DNA of 41,920 nt, from the NCBI GenBank assembly GCA_036986275.1, contig BTRG01000013.1, forward strand, positions 1-41,920, written 5' to 3'. Each line of letters starts with the position of its first letter. Position 1 is the first letter of the stretch. The translations under genes were made by a program, and so were the position numbers. Origin of the DNA: BTRG01 sp036986275. GTDB taxonomy: Bacteria > Pseudomonadota > Gammaproteobacteria > Acidiferrobacterales > SZUA-150. Below, one piece after another: positions 15,995-25,244 of this stretch. The notes under the pieces were generated by a model that worked only from the letters and a program-made list of their open reading frames with translations, made no database searches and was not told the origin of the DNA.

Positions 15995-18397
15995 CGGTAT
16001 CGAATGACTATATCCGCTGGTTTTCTGACGTTGGATTGAATGATGTCGCCGTCGTCGGTGGCAAGAATGCCTCGCTGGGTGAAATGGTGCGCGAATTGGC
16101 GCCACAGGGCATTAAGGTGCCCAATGGGTTCGCCATCACCGCGCAGGCCTATCGCGATGTCGTTGACAGCGGCGAGGTACTCTCCAGGCTGCGTGTGTTG
16201 ATGGCTGATGTTAACAAGGACGATATTGCCGATCTGTCCCGCCGGGGACGCGAGGCGCGTCGCCTGGTTTTTGAGGCCGGCCTGCCCGATGCCCTGCGTG
16301 ACGCCATCCTGGATGCGTATCATAAATTGTTAGACGAATATGGCACGGAGACTGCCGTCGCGGTGAGAAGCTCCGCCACGGCTGAAGATCTGCCCGAAGC
16401 GAGTTTTGCCGGACAACAGGAAAGCTATCTCAATGTCAGCGGCGACGAAATGCTGCTGGAGTCCTGTCGTTGTTGTTTCGCGTCATTGTTTGCCGACAGG
16501 GCGATTGCCTATCGTATCGATCACGGCTTTGATCATTTCAGTGTTGCGCTGTCCATCGGTGTGCAAAAAATGGTGCGCTCGGACCGCGCCACCAGTGGTG
16601 TGATGTTTACGCTGGATACGGAATCCGGCCATCGAGATGTGGTATTTATTACCGGCGCCTATGGTCTCGGCGAAAACGTTGTCCAAGGGGCAGTAGACCC
16701 GGACGAGTTTTATATCCACAAGCCCACCTTTAACAAAGGCTACCGTGCGGTATTGCGTCGCGTGATGGGGCGCAAGCAAGTCAAGATGGTGTATGCGGCC
16801 GATCGCACCCATGGCGGTACGCGCAATATTCCCACGCCTTCCAGGGACCGGCGTCGTTTTTGTTTAACCGACGAGGAAGTCTTCACACTGGCGCAGTATG
16901 CGCTGACGGTAGAGCAACACTACAGTATCCAGGCCGGCCACGATGTTGCCCATGGACATGGAATGGGCCAAGGACGGGATAGATGGTGAGCTGTATCTGG
17001 TGCAAGCACGGCCGGAAACGGTAGCAGTACGTGAATCCAAGCATGTGATTAAGGAATACAGGCTAACAGAAAAAAGTGAGATACGAATTAGCGGTCGTGC
17101 CGTGGGTAGGAAGATCGCCGCCGGTAAGGTATGCATGATTACCGATGTCGGGACCTTGCATGAGTTCCGACCGGGCGAGGTGTTGGTGGCGGATATCACA
17201 ACACCCGATTGGGAACCGGTGATGAAAACCGCTGCCGCCATAGTCACCAACCGAGGTGGCCGCACTTGCCACGCGGCCATTGTGGCAAGGGAACTCGGCA
17301 TACCGGCGGTGGTCGGTACCAGGGATGCAACGGAATGTTTGCGCAATGGCGAGGCCGTGACGGTATCCTGCGCCGAGGGAGAGGAGGGCCATATCTATGA
17401 TGGCTCCTTGTCCTATGAGATCGATGAGCTTGATGTCAGCAAACTTAAACCAGCGCCAATAAAAATAATGGTCAATATCGGCAATCCCGAGCAGGCGTTT
17501 CAGGTGTCGCGCCTGCCTTGTGAGGGTGTCAGATTGGCGCGCATGGAATTTATTATTAATGAGGCGATCAAGATTCATCCCATGGCCTTGCTGCACCCGC
17601 AAAGACTGAACGAGTCTGATCGAGCACAGATTGCCGAGGTCACTGGCGCCTATGCGCGACCACAGGACTTCTTTGTGCAAGGTCTGGCGGAGGGTGTGGG
17701 CACCATCGCCGCGGCGTTTTATCCGCGCCCGGTCATCGTGCGACTGTCCGATTTCAAGAGCAACGAATATGCCGGCCTGTTTGGCGGCGCCGTATTCGAG
17801 CCCGAAGAAGAGAATCCCATGATCGGTTTCCGTGGTGCGGCGCGCTACATCCATCCCGATTATGCCGAGGCCTTTGCGCTTGAGTGTGAGGCCTTACGTG
17901 TTGTTCGCGAGGTTATGGGGATGGACAATATCATTCCCATGGTGCCTTTCTGCCGCACCCCGGAAGAAGGGCGACAAGTACTGGCCTCCATGGCGAAGCA
18001 AGGCTTAAAGCAAGGCGACAAGGGATTACAGATCTACATGATGTGCGAGTTACCCAGCAATGTGTTGTTGCTGGCGGAGTTTGCGGAATTGTTCGATGGT
18101 TTTTCCATCGGTTCCAACGATCTTACGCAATTGGTGTTAGGCGTGGACAGGGACTCGGCCTTGCTGCCCCGGGATTTTGATGAACGTAATCCGGCAGTGA
18201 TCAAGTTTCTGGAAATGGCAATACATGAGGCGCGCCGCCTGGGTAAATACATCGGCATCTGTGGTCAGGCGCCTTCGGATTATCCGCAGCTGGCCGAACG
18301 CCTGGTGAAGGCAGGTATAGACTCTATCAGTCTTAATCCCGACAGTGTGTTGCCAGTTACCCTGAAGCTGACCGGGATGGAGACTTCAAGCCAGTAA
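15985..18397 (+). pseudogene. ppsA: Phosphoenolpyruvate synthase, interrupted by one frameshift
   Basis: PEP synthase turns pyruvate and ATP into PEP, AMP and phosphate for gluconeogenesis. The gene is complete in content but split between two frames. The first (15985-16989) holds the ATP-grasp nucleotide-binding domain (GGKNASLGEM, AVRSSATAEDLPEASFAGQQES). The second (open from before 16943 to 18397) holds the mobile phosphohistidine domain (GGRTCHAAIVARELGIPAVVG), and the PEP/pyruvate barrel ending GICGQAPSDYP with the catalytic Cys. The frames join near 16936-16965, where one extra base (or two missing) would explain the shift; the protein context YSIQAG...PMDMEWAKDG is otherwise continuous. 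All other motifs are intact, so a sequencing or assembly error is as likely as a true mutation. The ATG at 15991 is an alternative start. Confidence 0.88.
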
Positions 18398-18399
18398 AG

Positions 18400-19626
18400 T
18401 CAGGGTACTGGCGTGGCGATGGTAATGTTGATCGTTTTTGTGGCGCCGGTAATTAAAATATTGCTCTGACCCATCAGATCGCCGCTTTGTGAAATGGCAT
18501 TACCGCTTTTTGAGATACGTGCACCTACTACGATGTCCTTGAACTTTGATAAAGACATATTGGGGGCCATGGCCATATTGTCATCCAGGGTCACAGTAAC
18601 GGGTAAGTCTTTGGCCTGTTTTCTTACTATGGCCAGCGGCATGCGTGGGCCTTGGGCGGCACGTGCATAAATAAACAGGGTTTCATCGCCTGATACCTTG
18701 TTCCTCAATGATGGGTCCAGTTTAACGCTAACATTGAGACTGACCCCGACTGTTTGGGTCCGGGACGTTGCTTGTGGTGCAGTTTGTGCTTGCGATACCG
18801 CGGTACCACCCACCTGGGCAATAAATTTATCGACAGTGATCGCCGCCTCGGTACCGTCTTTCAGGTCTTTGCGCAATCGAGTCCAGTGCTTCAAGGCCAG
18901 CTTGCGCTTGCCGGTCTGCAAGGCCGCATGACCTGCCAGCCATAACGCCTTGGGATGATTGGGCTGGATCTCGAGTGTTTTGTTGATTAGCTCAGTGGGC
19001 ATGCCTTCTAACCGGCCCTGTTGACTCATGGCCAGGGCTTCGGCGTAGGTGGTTAGCAGGCCAGGATCATCACCCAGTAAATCGTGGGCCCTGGCAAATG
19101 CCAATACCGCTTTATCATATTGTTTTATGGAGACGTAAGATTTGCCCAGCAATACCCAGCCTTTGCCACTGTCCGGACTCTGTTGTAATTTCTTTTCCAA
19201 ATTTTCTATGATTTCATTCATACTGTACTGAGTACCACCGGCCCTTACTGCAACAGTAGTCTGATCAAAATCTATGGCCTCCATATTGCCCAGCCAGAGA
19301 TAAAGACCAAACGCCAGCGCAGGGATGGCAACCAGTAGACTGATGGTGGCAGAACGTATTCCTGTAGTGGTGACTGGTTTTATTTTTTTATCCTCAGGGA
19401 TATCTTCCAGTAATTGTTGATCCAGTTCGGTACGTGCCTGGTCAAAGTCAGTTTGTGAAATGACCTGGTTGGCCAGGTCGGCTTCCAGTTCCTTGATACG
19501 GAGGCGATGCACCGTTACTTGTAATTGTTTTTCATCCGGTACGGTATGACGTGCAGGACGTAGCAGGGGCAGCAACACAGTTGCCAGCGCGATGAGAGTC
19601 AGCGTTACAGAAATCAACCAGAACAT
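18400..19626 (-). CDS. ccmI: Cytochrome c biogenesis protein CcmI (apocytochrome chaperone)
   Basis: Holds apocytochrome c for the haem lyase step in the periplasm. The 408-residue protein starts with a membrane helix (FWLISVTLTLIALATVLLPLL), then a cytoplasmic DELEADLANQVISQTDFDQARTELDQQLLED block typical of CcmI, a second helix near 95-115, TPR repeats (GWVLLGKSYVSIKQYDKAVLAFARA and following), and a beta-rich C-terminal domain. It is the last gene of ccmF-ccmH-ccmI, its start overlapping the ccmH stop by a single base, and is convergent with ppsA, with only 2 bp between stops. Confidence 0.92.
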   Translation of the reverse strand: MFWLISVTLTLIALATVLLPLLRPARHTVPDEKQLQVTVHRLRIKELEADLANQVISQTDFDQARTELDQQLLEDIPEDKKIKPVTTTGIRSATISLLVAIPALAFGLYLWLGNMEAIDFDQTTVAVRAGGTQYSMNEIIENLEKKLQQSPDSGKGWVLLGKSYVSIKQYDKAVLAFARAHDLLGDDPGLLTTYAEALAMSQQGRLEGMPTELINKTLEIQPNHPKALWLAGHAALQTGKRKLALKHWTRLRKDLKDGTEAAITVDKFIAQVGGTAVSQAQTAPQATSRTQTVGVSLNVSVKLDPSLRNKVSGDETLFIYARAAQGPRMPLAIVRKQAKDLPVTVTLDDNMAMAPNMSLSKFKDIVVGARISKSGNAISQSGDLMGQSNILITGATKTINITIATPVP

Positions 19627-20129
19627 TAGTCTTCTTTTGTGTTTTCGTTATCTTTCAGGAGTTTATTCAGGCGCGATTGATCTTCGGCGCTCATGGGTGG
19701 CGTTTTTTCTGTTGACGGATCAGATCTGCGTTTGAGTGTAATAAAGAGGAAGGCCAGAGCCACAATGATGAGTATGGCGGGTGCAAACCAGAGCAGGATG
19801 GTGCTGCTGCGCAACGGGGGGCGATACAATACAAAATCAGAGTAACGTGCAATCAGGAAATCGGTGATTTCTTTATTGCTCTGTCCGTTCATGATCATGC
19901 CGTAGACTTCATGCCGTAAATCCTGCGCCAGTTCGGCATTGGAATCCGCCAGCGACTGATTCTGACAGACCAGGCAACGCAACTCGGCGATTAGATCTTT
20001 ATAGCGTTGCTCTTGTTCGGGACTGGAGAAGCTTAGGACCTCTATCGCCGCCAGGTTGTTCATGCCGAAGAGTAGCACGATAGTAAATATTAATGATTTT
20101 AAGTTAGGACGATTCATACTACGAGTCAT
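19626..20129 (-). CDS. ccmH: Cytochrome c maturation protein CcmH
   Basis: Membrane-anchored thiol protein that reduces or presents apocytochrome c to CcmF. The 167 residues include a signal or anchor helix (about 10-30), the essential LRCLVCQNQSLADSNAELA motif with its redox CxxC pair, GQSNKEITDFLIARYSDFVLYRPP, and a C-terminal membrane helix (LLWFAPAILIIVALAFLFITL). It lies 28 bp after ccmF; the thioredoxin-like ccmG that commonly sits between them is not there. Confidence 0.95.
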   Translation of the reverse strand: MTRSMNRPNLKSLIFTIVLLFGMNNLAAIEVLSFSSPEQEQRYKDLIAELRCLVCQNQSLADSNAELAQDLRHEVYGMIMNGQSNKEITDFLIARYSDFVLYRPPLRSSTILLWFAPAILIIVALAFLFITLKRRSDPSTEKTPPMSAEDQSRLNKLLKDNENTKED

Positions 20130-20157
20130 AAATGATGGGTAGTTAGACGATGCGCTG

Positions 20158-22134
20158 TTAGGCAGTTTGTATATTCTCAGTCGCTATGAGCTTTTTCCTG
20201 CGGCGGGCGCCGATGCGATAACGCCGGTCACTGGCCGCGAGCACACCGCCAGCTGCCATAATCAAACTGCCCAGCCATATCCAGCGTATATAGGGTTTGT
20301 AATAAAGACGAACACTCCACGCATTTTGTCCCAGTGGTTCGCCCAATGCCACATATAGATCACGCAACAGGCCGGCATCAATAGCGGCCTCGGTCATAGG
20401 GTTCTTTTGCACGCGATAGATTCGCTTCTCCGGGGTCAGCATGGCGATATGTTCGTCGTTTTGCAGCACCTGTATGCGTACACGGCGTGCTTCATAGTTG
20501 GGGCCCGGTTCGGAAGTACTGTCCACAAACTTGAATGTGTAAGGGCCAATTTCAAAGGCCTCACCCGGCGCCATGCGCACGTCTTTCTCAACGCTGTAGT
20601 GGCTGGTCAGCGTGACACCAATAACGAACACGCCTATGCCTATATGTGCCACGGTCATGCCCCAGAAGGCGGCCGGTGTGTTGCGTATACCAGTCCAGAC
20701 GTTGTTTTTGCTTTGTATGCGTTTATACAGGTTCTGCCCAGCGCTGAATATGACCCAGAAGGCGATGGCAATCACCAGCAGGATGCCCGCGGACAGGGTG
20801 CCGGTAGCGACCAATACAAACACCACGGCGGCACCCAGGGCGACTACCAGGGTCAGCCGTAATTGTTTGAACAGGCTCATGGGGTCATCCTGCTTCCATC
20901 GCACAATGGGGCCAATCCCGATAAGAAATACCAGCGGCAGCATAATGGGAGCGAAGACAGTATTGAAGTAGGGAGGGCCGACAGAGATCTTGCCCAGGCC
21001 CAAGGCATCCATGAGCAGAGGGTAAAGTGTGCCCAGTAGCACGCTGGCAGCGGCAACCACCAGTATGACGTTATTGATAAGCAGGAAGGTCTCGCGTGAG
21101 AAGCCTTGAAAACGGCCACCGCTACGCATACTGGGACCGCGCCAGGCATACAGACTTAAAGAGCCACCAATGACCACCAGCAGAAAGGCCAGTATAAAGA
21201 TGCCGCGCTCGGGATCGGTGGCAAAGGCATGGACCGAGGTCAGCACACCGGAACGTACCAGGAAGGTACCTAATAAACTGAGTGAAAAAGCGAACAGGGC
21301 CAGCAGTACCGTCCAGCTGGTGAAGGCGCCGCGTTTTTCCGTCACGGCCAGGGAATGAATCAGTGCCGTGCCTACCAGCCAGGGCATGAAGGAGGCGTTC
21401 TCCACCGGGTCCCAGAACCACCAGCCGCCCCAGCCCAGTTCGTAATAGGCCCACCAGCTACCGAGGGCGATACCTATAGTAAGAAATAACCAGGCGACCG
21501 TGGTCCATGGGCGCGACCAGCGAGCCCAGGCGGCATCGAGATGGCCGCCGATCAGGGCGGCAACGGCAAAGGCAAAGGCTACGGAGAAACCGACATAGCC
21601 CATATACAGCATAGGCGGATGAAGAATGAGACCAAAGTCCTGCAGCAAGGGATTGAGATCGCGCCCCTCGACGGCGGCCGGTAACAGGCGCTCGAAGGGA
21701 TTAGACGTGAAGAGCATAAACAACAAGAAGCCAGTGCTGACCATGCCCATGACACTAATGACACGGGCAACAAAGGCCATGGGCAACATGCGGCTGAAGC
21801 GGGCGACGGCCGCGCTCCAGAGACCCAGCATCAGAGCCCAGAGCAATAAAGAGCCTTCATGCGCACCCCAGACGGCAGAAATCCGGTAAGGCAGGGGCAG
21901 GGCGCTATTGGAATTCTGCGCCACATAAAGCACGGAGAAGTCAGACTTGATAAACGACAAGGTTAGCAAGGCAAATGCCAGCAGCAAAAACCCGCACTGC
22001 GCGTATGCCATTGGCCGGGCCAACAGCATCCAGGAAGGGATGTTGCGTGTCGCGCCTATCAGCGGCAAAACCGACTGCGCAATGGCCAGGCATAGCGCCA
22101 GTATGAGAGCAAAGTGACCGATTTCGGGAAGCAT
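20158..22134 (-). CDS. ccmF: Haem lyase subunit CcmF
   Basis: Large inner-membrane protein that attaches haem to apocytochrome c together with CcmH and CcmI. The 658 residues contain many membrane helices and the haem-handling WWD signature WGGWWFWDPVENASFMPW, with conserved His nearby, plus the DLNPLLQDFGLILHPPMLYMGYVGFSVAFAFA block and a C-terminal periplasmic domain (EKRIYRVQKNPMTEAAIDAG). It begins the ccmFHI block; no ccmA-E genes are seen upstream in the window. Confidence 0.97.
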   Translation of the reverse strand: MLPEIGHFALILALCLAIAQSVLPLIGATRNIPSWMLLARPMAYAQCGFLLLAFALLTLSFIKSDFSVLYVAQNSNSALPLPYRISAVWGAHEGSLLLWALMLGLWSAAVARFSRMLPMAFVARVISVMGMVSTGFLLFMLFTSNPFERLLPAAVEGRDLNPLLQDFGLILHPPMLYMGYVGFSVAFAFAVAALIGGHLDAAWARWSRPWTTVAWLFLTIGIALGSWWAYYELGWGGWWFWDPVENASFMPWLVGTALIHSLAVTEKRGAFTSWTVLLALFAFSLSLLGTFLVRSGVLTSVHAFATDPERGIFILAFLLVVIGGSLSLYAWRGPSMRSGGRFQGFSRETFLLINNVILVVAAASVLLGTLYPLLMDALGLGKISVGPPYFNTVFAPIMLPLVFLIGIGPIVRWKQDDPMSLFKQLRLTLVVALGAAVVFVLVATGTLSAGILLVIAIAFWVIFSAGQNLYKRIQSKNNVWTGIRNTPAAFWGMTVAHIGIGVFVIGVTLTSHYSVEKDVRMAPGEAFEIGPYTFKFVDSTSEPGPNYEARRVRIQVLQNDEHIAMLTPEKRIYRVQKNPMTEAAIDAGLLRDLYVALGEPLGQNAWSVRLYYKPYIRWIWLGSLIMAAGGVLAASDRRYRIGARRRKKLIATENIQTA

Positions 22135-22224
22135 AGCCCATCCTTTTTTGTACGCTAGACCAGGCTGTCAGCGAACTCGAAGCGCAGCATATTACCACAC
22201 GACAGTGAAGTAGAAACCGCCCCC

Positions 22225-22803
22225 ATGACAGGCCGGATTGGACCGTTCTCAGCGGCGCTCTATCGTTTGAGTTGTGATGATAAGGGTGAAAGCTCATCGG
22301 TGTTTCAATATCTCAGACAGCATCACCCGGATATTCCGCTGATCTGTATCATCGAGAACGACAGCCTGAAGTCACGTTTGACTGCTGTGTGCCAGGATAA
22401 CAAGCGTCCATGCAGCACCTCTCGGCGACAACGCCTTCCTGGATAATCTTGCGCACATCACACAGCCCAAACGGTAGAGTCCTATAGCATTTTGATAGCG
22501 GATGATGACGGGACGGTATTAGGGATGACCACGGCTACCCTCTATGCATCGGTTATAGATGCTCGCATGGCAGCCAATCCTGAAGAGACCTATCGCGTGT
22601 TGTCTAAGTTCAAACCCGAACTGATTCTGATGGATGGTTACATGCCGTATTGCAGTGGCCTTGTGCGCCAATGTTATGGCCAACGATGTGCAGCAGGCCA
22701 TGGCCACTGGTTTCCAGCACTGGTTTGCCAAGTTCATACGAGTGATACCCTTTGTAGAGACTCTCAGGTCTGTGTTGCAAACCCGAATCGGCAAGGCCAA
22801 TTA
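22225..22803 (+). pseudogene. Decayed two-receiver response regulator
   Basis: Three frames must be joined to read receiver-like protein. Frame one (22225 on) gives YLRQHHPDIPLICIIENDSL, the middle of a receiver; a frame around 22440-22470 gives GDNAFLDNLAHITQP. A further frame gives VESYSILIADDDGTVLGM and FKPELILMDGYMPYCSG, the start of a second receiver with acidic cluster and phosphorylatable Asp. After an apparent internal deletion, another frame (about 22662-22803) gives LCANVMANDVQQAMATGFQH and RVIPFVETLRSVLQTRIGKAN, the receiver's end. At least two frameshifts and one deletion mean it is not functional. It probably came from a multi-receiver signalling protein. Confidence 0.7.
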
Positions 22804-22880
22804 ACACATATATTTCATAAGGTATTGACCTTGGCGTCATTCGGGGTTAAAACCTTTGTGTCCCTGAAAGTTAACAAGCC

Positions 22881-23291
22881 ATGATGGCCAATCAACTCAA
22901 AACTATCCTTTATGTAGAAGATGACCCTGATATTCTAACGATTGCCAAAGTGGCGCTAGGGAATGTCGGGGATTTCGATGTACGGGCCTGTTCGTCGGGT
23001 GTTGAGGCGTTGAGTATTCTTGAGACCTATCAACCCGACCTCATTATGCTGGATGTCATGATGCCTGATATGGACGGTCCCGAGACCTTGCGGCGTATTC
23101 GTAAAATGCCGGAACTGGCAAATACCCCGGTGATCTTTTTGACAGCCAAGGTGCAGGTGGATGAGGTGGTCCGCTACAAGGAAATGGGGGCGGTTGAAGT
23201 TATCTCAAAACCCTTTGATCCCATGACCCTGGCGCAAACGATTTCGAAAATCTGGACGGGTGTCAAACATTTAGACAAGTTAAGTTCCTGA
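22881..23291 (+). CDS. Stand-alone receiver-domain response regulator (CheY-like)
   Basis: A 136-residue protein made of one receiver domain with no output domain. The acidic pocket EDD (13-15), the phosphorylated Asp58 in MLDVMMPDMDG, Thr in FLTAK, and the switch Lys in ISKPFDP are all present. It could act as a phosphate shuttle or bind a partner. It follows a broken receiver gene and precedes gltX, separated by about 140 bp. Two orphan histidine kinases lie 2 kb downstream, past gltX, and are possible donors, but this is guesswork. Confidence 0.92.
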   Translation: MMANQLKTILYVEDDPDILTIAKVALGNVGDFDVRACSSGVEALSILETYQPDLIMLDVMMPDMDGPETLRRIRKMPELANTPVIFLTAKVQVDEVVRYKEMGAVEVISKPFDPMTLAQTISKIWTGVKHLDKLSS

Positions 23292-23432
23292 ATAATTTAC
23301 AAGACGGTTACAATCTTTCCTTTGCCCCCTGGAGTACCGGCAACCCTCCGTAATTAACGTCCATTTTGCGACTGATTTTATGGGTCTTTTCCATTACCAT
23401 GGCGCCACTTTGATGCAGGAGTTTCAGGTTTC

Positions 23433-24845
23433 ATGACTGTCCGTACCCGTTTTGCCCCCAGTCCTACCGGCTATCTCCACATCGGTGGGGCCCGCACTGC
23501 ATTATTTTCCTGGTTGTATGCGCGCCGTCATGGCGGCGTCTTTGTGTTGCGCATAGAAGATACGGATCTTGAACGCTCCACCAAGGAATCGGTGAATGCC
23601 ATTCTTGAGGGTATGGCGTGGTTGGGTCTGGAATATGATGAAGGGCCTTTTTATCAAACCGAACGATTTGATCGCTATCGTGATGTGATTCAACAACTGC
23701 TCGACACCGGACATGCCTACCAATGTTATTGTAGCAAGGAAGAGCTTGATGTTATGCGCGAGGAACAAAAGGCGCGTAAACATAAACCCCGTTATGACGG
23801 TCGTTGCCGTCATCGTAAGGGCGTACCGCCCAAAGGTGTAAAACCGGTGATTCGGTTTAAGAATCCCCTGGACGGTGCCGTTGTTGTCGATGATCTGGTG
23901 AAGGGCAAGGTCATTATTCAGAACAGTGAACTGGATGATCTGATTATTGCCCGCAGTGATGGCACCCCGACTTATAATCTGACCGTGGTGGTGGATGACT
24001 GGGATATGGGTATGACCCATATTATCCGGGGTGACGATCACCTTAATAATACTCCGCGGCAAATAAACATTCTGCAGGCCTTGGGCGCGGAACTGCCGGT
24101 CTATGCCCATGTGCCCATGATCCTGGGGGCAGATGGGCAACGCCTGTCCAAGCGTCACGGGGCTGTGAGTGTGATGCAGTATCGGCAGGAAGGTTATTTG
24201 CCTGAGGCCTTGATTAATTACCTGGCGCGCCTGGGCTGGTCGCATGGTGATCAGGAGATCTTCTCACTGGATGAGATGATAGACCTGTTTGATGCAAGCG
24301 ACGTGAACAAGGCGTCGTCCGCTTTTAATCCGGAAAAATTGTTGTGGTTGAATCAGCAATATATAAAAAATAGCAAACCGGAGCATATCATCCATCATTT
24401 GAGCTGGCATCTGGGTCAACGCGGCATGGATCCGACCCGGGGACCGGATATTATTGAAGTAGTAAAGACGCAGCAAGAGCGCGCCAAGACCCTGGCCGAG
24501 ATGGCGGACAATTGTTATTTCTTTTATAAAGATATCGACTCATACAATGAAAAGGATGCCGGCAAACATATGAAACCGGAGATCCTCCCGGCCCTGGAAA
24601 CACTTGCGACTGCCTTGTCTGAGTTGGCTACTTGGGACAAGGAGCCGATACACGATCTTATTAAGGCTGTTGCCGAGCAGTTCGAGCTCAAGTTGGGTAA
24701 ATTGGCACAGCCGGTTCGTGTGGCAGTAGCAGGTCGCGCCATGTCTCCACCTATAGACATCACCCTGGCATTGCTTGGAAGAGAAGTCACGCTGGCACGA
24801 TTGGACACAGCAGTTAAATACTTACACACACTTCCGGCGGAATAG
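23433..24845 (+). CDS. gltX: Glutamyl-tRNA synthetase
   Basis: Charges tRNA-Glu with glutamate. The 470-residue class I synthetase shows APSPTGYLHIGGARTALFSW (the HIGH-like motif HIGG), the zinc-knuckle region CYCSKEELDVMREEQ...CRH, the WDMGMTHIIRGDDHLNNTPRQ block, and the KMSKS-like motif RLSKRHG. The C-terminal anticodon-binding domain is complete. The tRNA-Glu substrate gene lies on the same arm at 38.1 kb, separated by two kinases and an integrated element. Confidence 0.98.
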   Translation: MTVRTRFAPSPTGYLHIGGARTALFSWLYARRHGGVFVLRIEDTDLERSTKESVNAILEGMAWLGLEYDEGPFYQTERFDRYRDVIQQLLDTGHAYQCYCSKEELDVMREEQKARKHKPRYDGRCRHRKGVPPKGVKPVIRFKNPLDGAVVVDDLVKGKVIIQNSELDDLIIARSDGTPTYNLTVVVDDWDMGMTHIIRGDDHLNNTPRQINILQALGAELPVYAHVPMILGADGQRLSKRHGAVSVMQYRQEGYLPEALINYLARLGWSHGDQEIFSLDEMIDLFDASDVNKASSAFNPEKLLWLNQQYIKNSKPEHIIHHLSWHLGQRGMDPTRGPDIIEVVKTQQERAKTLAEMADNCYFFYKDIDSYNEKDAGKHMKPEILPALETLATALSELATWDKEPIHDLIKAVAEQFELKLGKLAQPVRVAVAGRAMSPPIDITLALLGREVTLARLDTAVKYLHTLPAE

Positions 24846-25244
24846 CGCCAGGCCGAATTCCCGTATATCAACTATGGATTCAAGTACCTGCAGGCAGCTG
24901 CTCTGAGTCCACATTTCCTCTTGCCTGCATAGCTTAAAGCTTTTTTACATTCAGCCGATGTTATTGGGGCCATCTGTGAGTGTTGCAGATGGCTTTATTG
25001 GTTTGCGGCGCTAGTGCCGGCATCCTGTAACCGGTTCGCACTATAGAAACAGTCAGGCTGTCCTTTATGTATTCTGAAAATACATTTAGATCAAATGTCA
25101 AAAACCCTGGCATCAGGTTTCTGATAGCAGTTTTAGTCTCAGCATATTCAATCAAGATATCACTTGTAAAATCAGGAGTGCTTCTTTCTCCAGGGAAGCA
25201 GGCAGGCGCAAAGACCTCATTCGGATTGGGACCAGGTTTGTAGT
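24846..25244. other. Intergenic stretch with a terminator-like hairpin
   Basis: No convincing gene. At 24969-24993 an 8-bp stem (GCCATCTG / CAGATGGC, 9-nt loop) followed by TTTATT could end gltX transcription, though it lies 124 bp past the stop. A 64-codon ORF on the minus strand crosses this hairpin and looks like chance. Confidence 0.5.

Noticed and set aside
24961..25155. 64-codon minus-strand ORF after gltX
   Set aside because: No start signal or recognisable motif, and it runs through a terminator-like hairpin.
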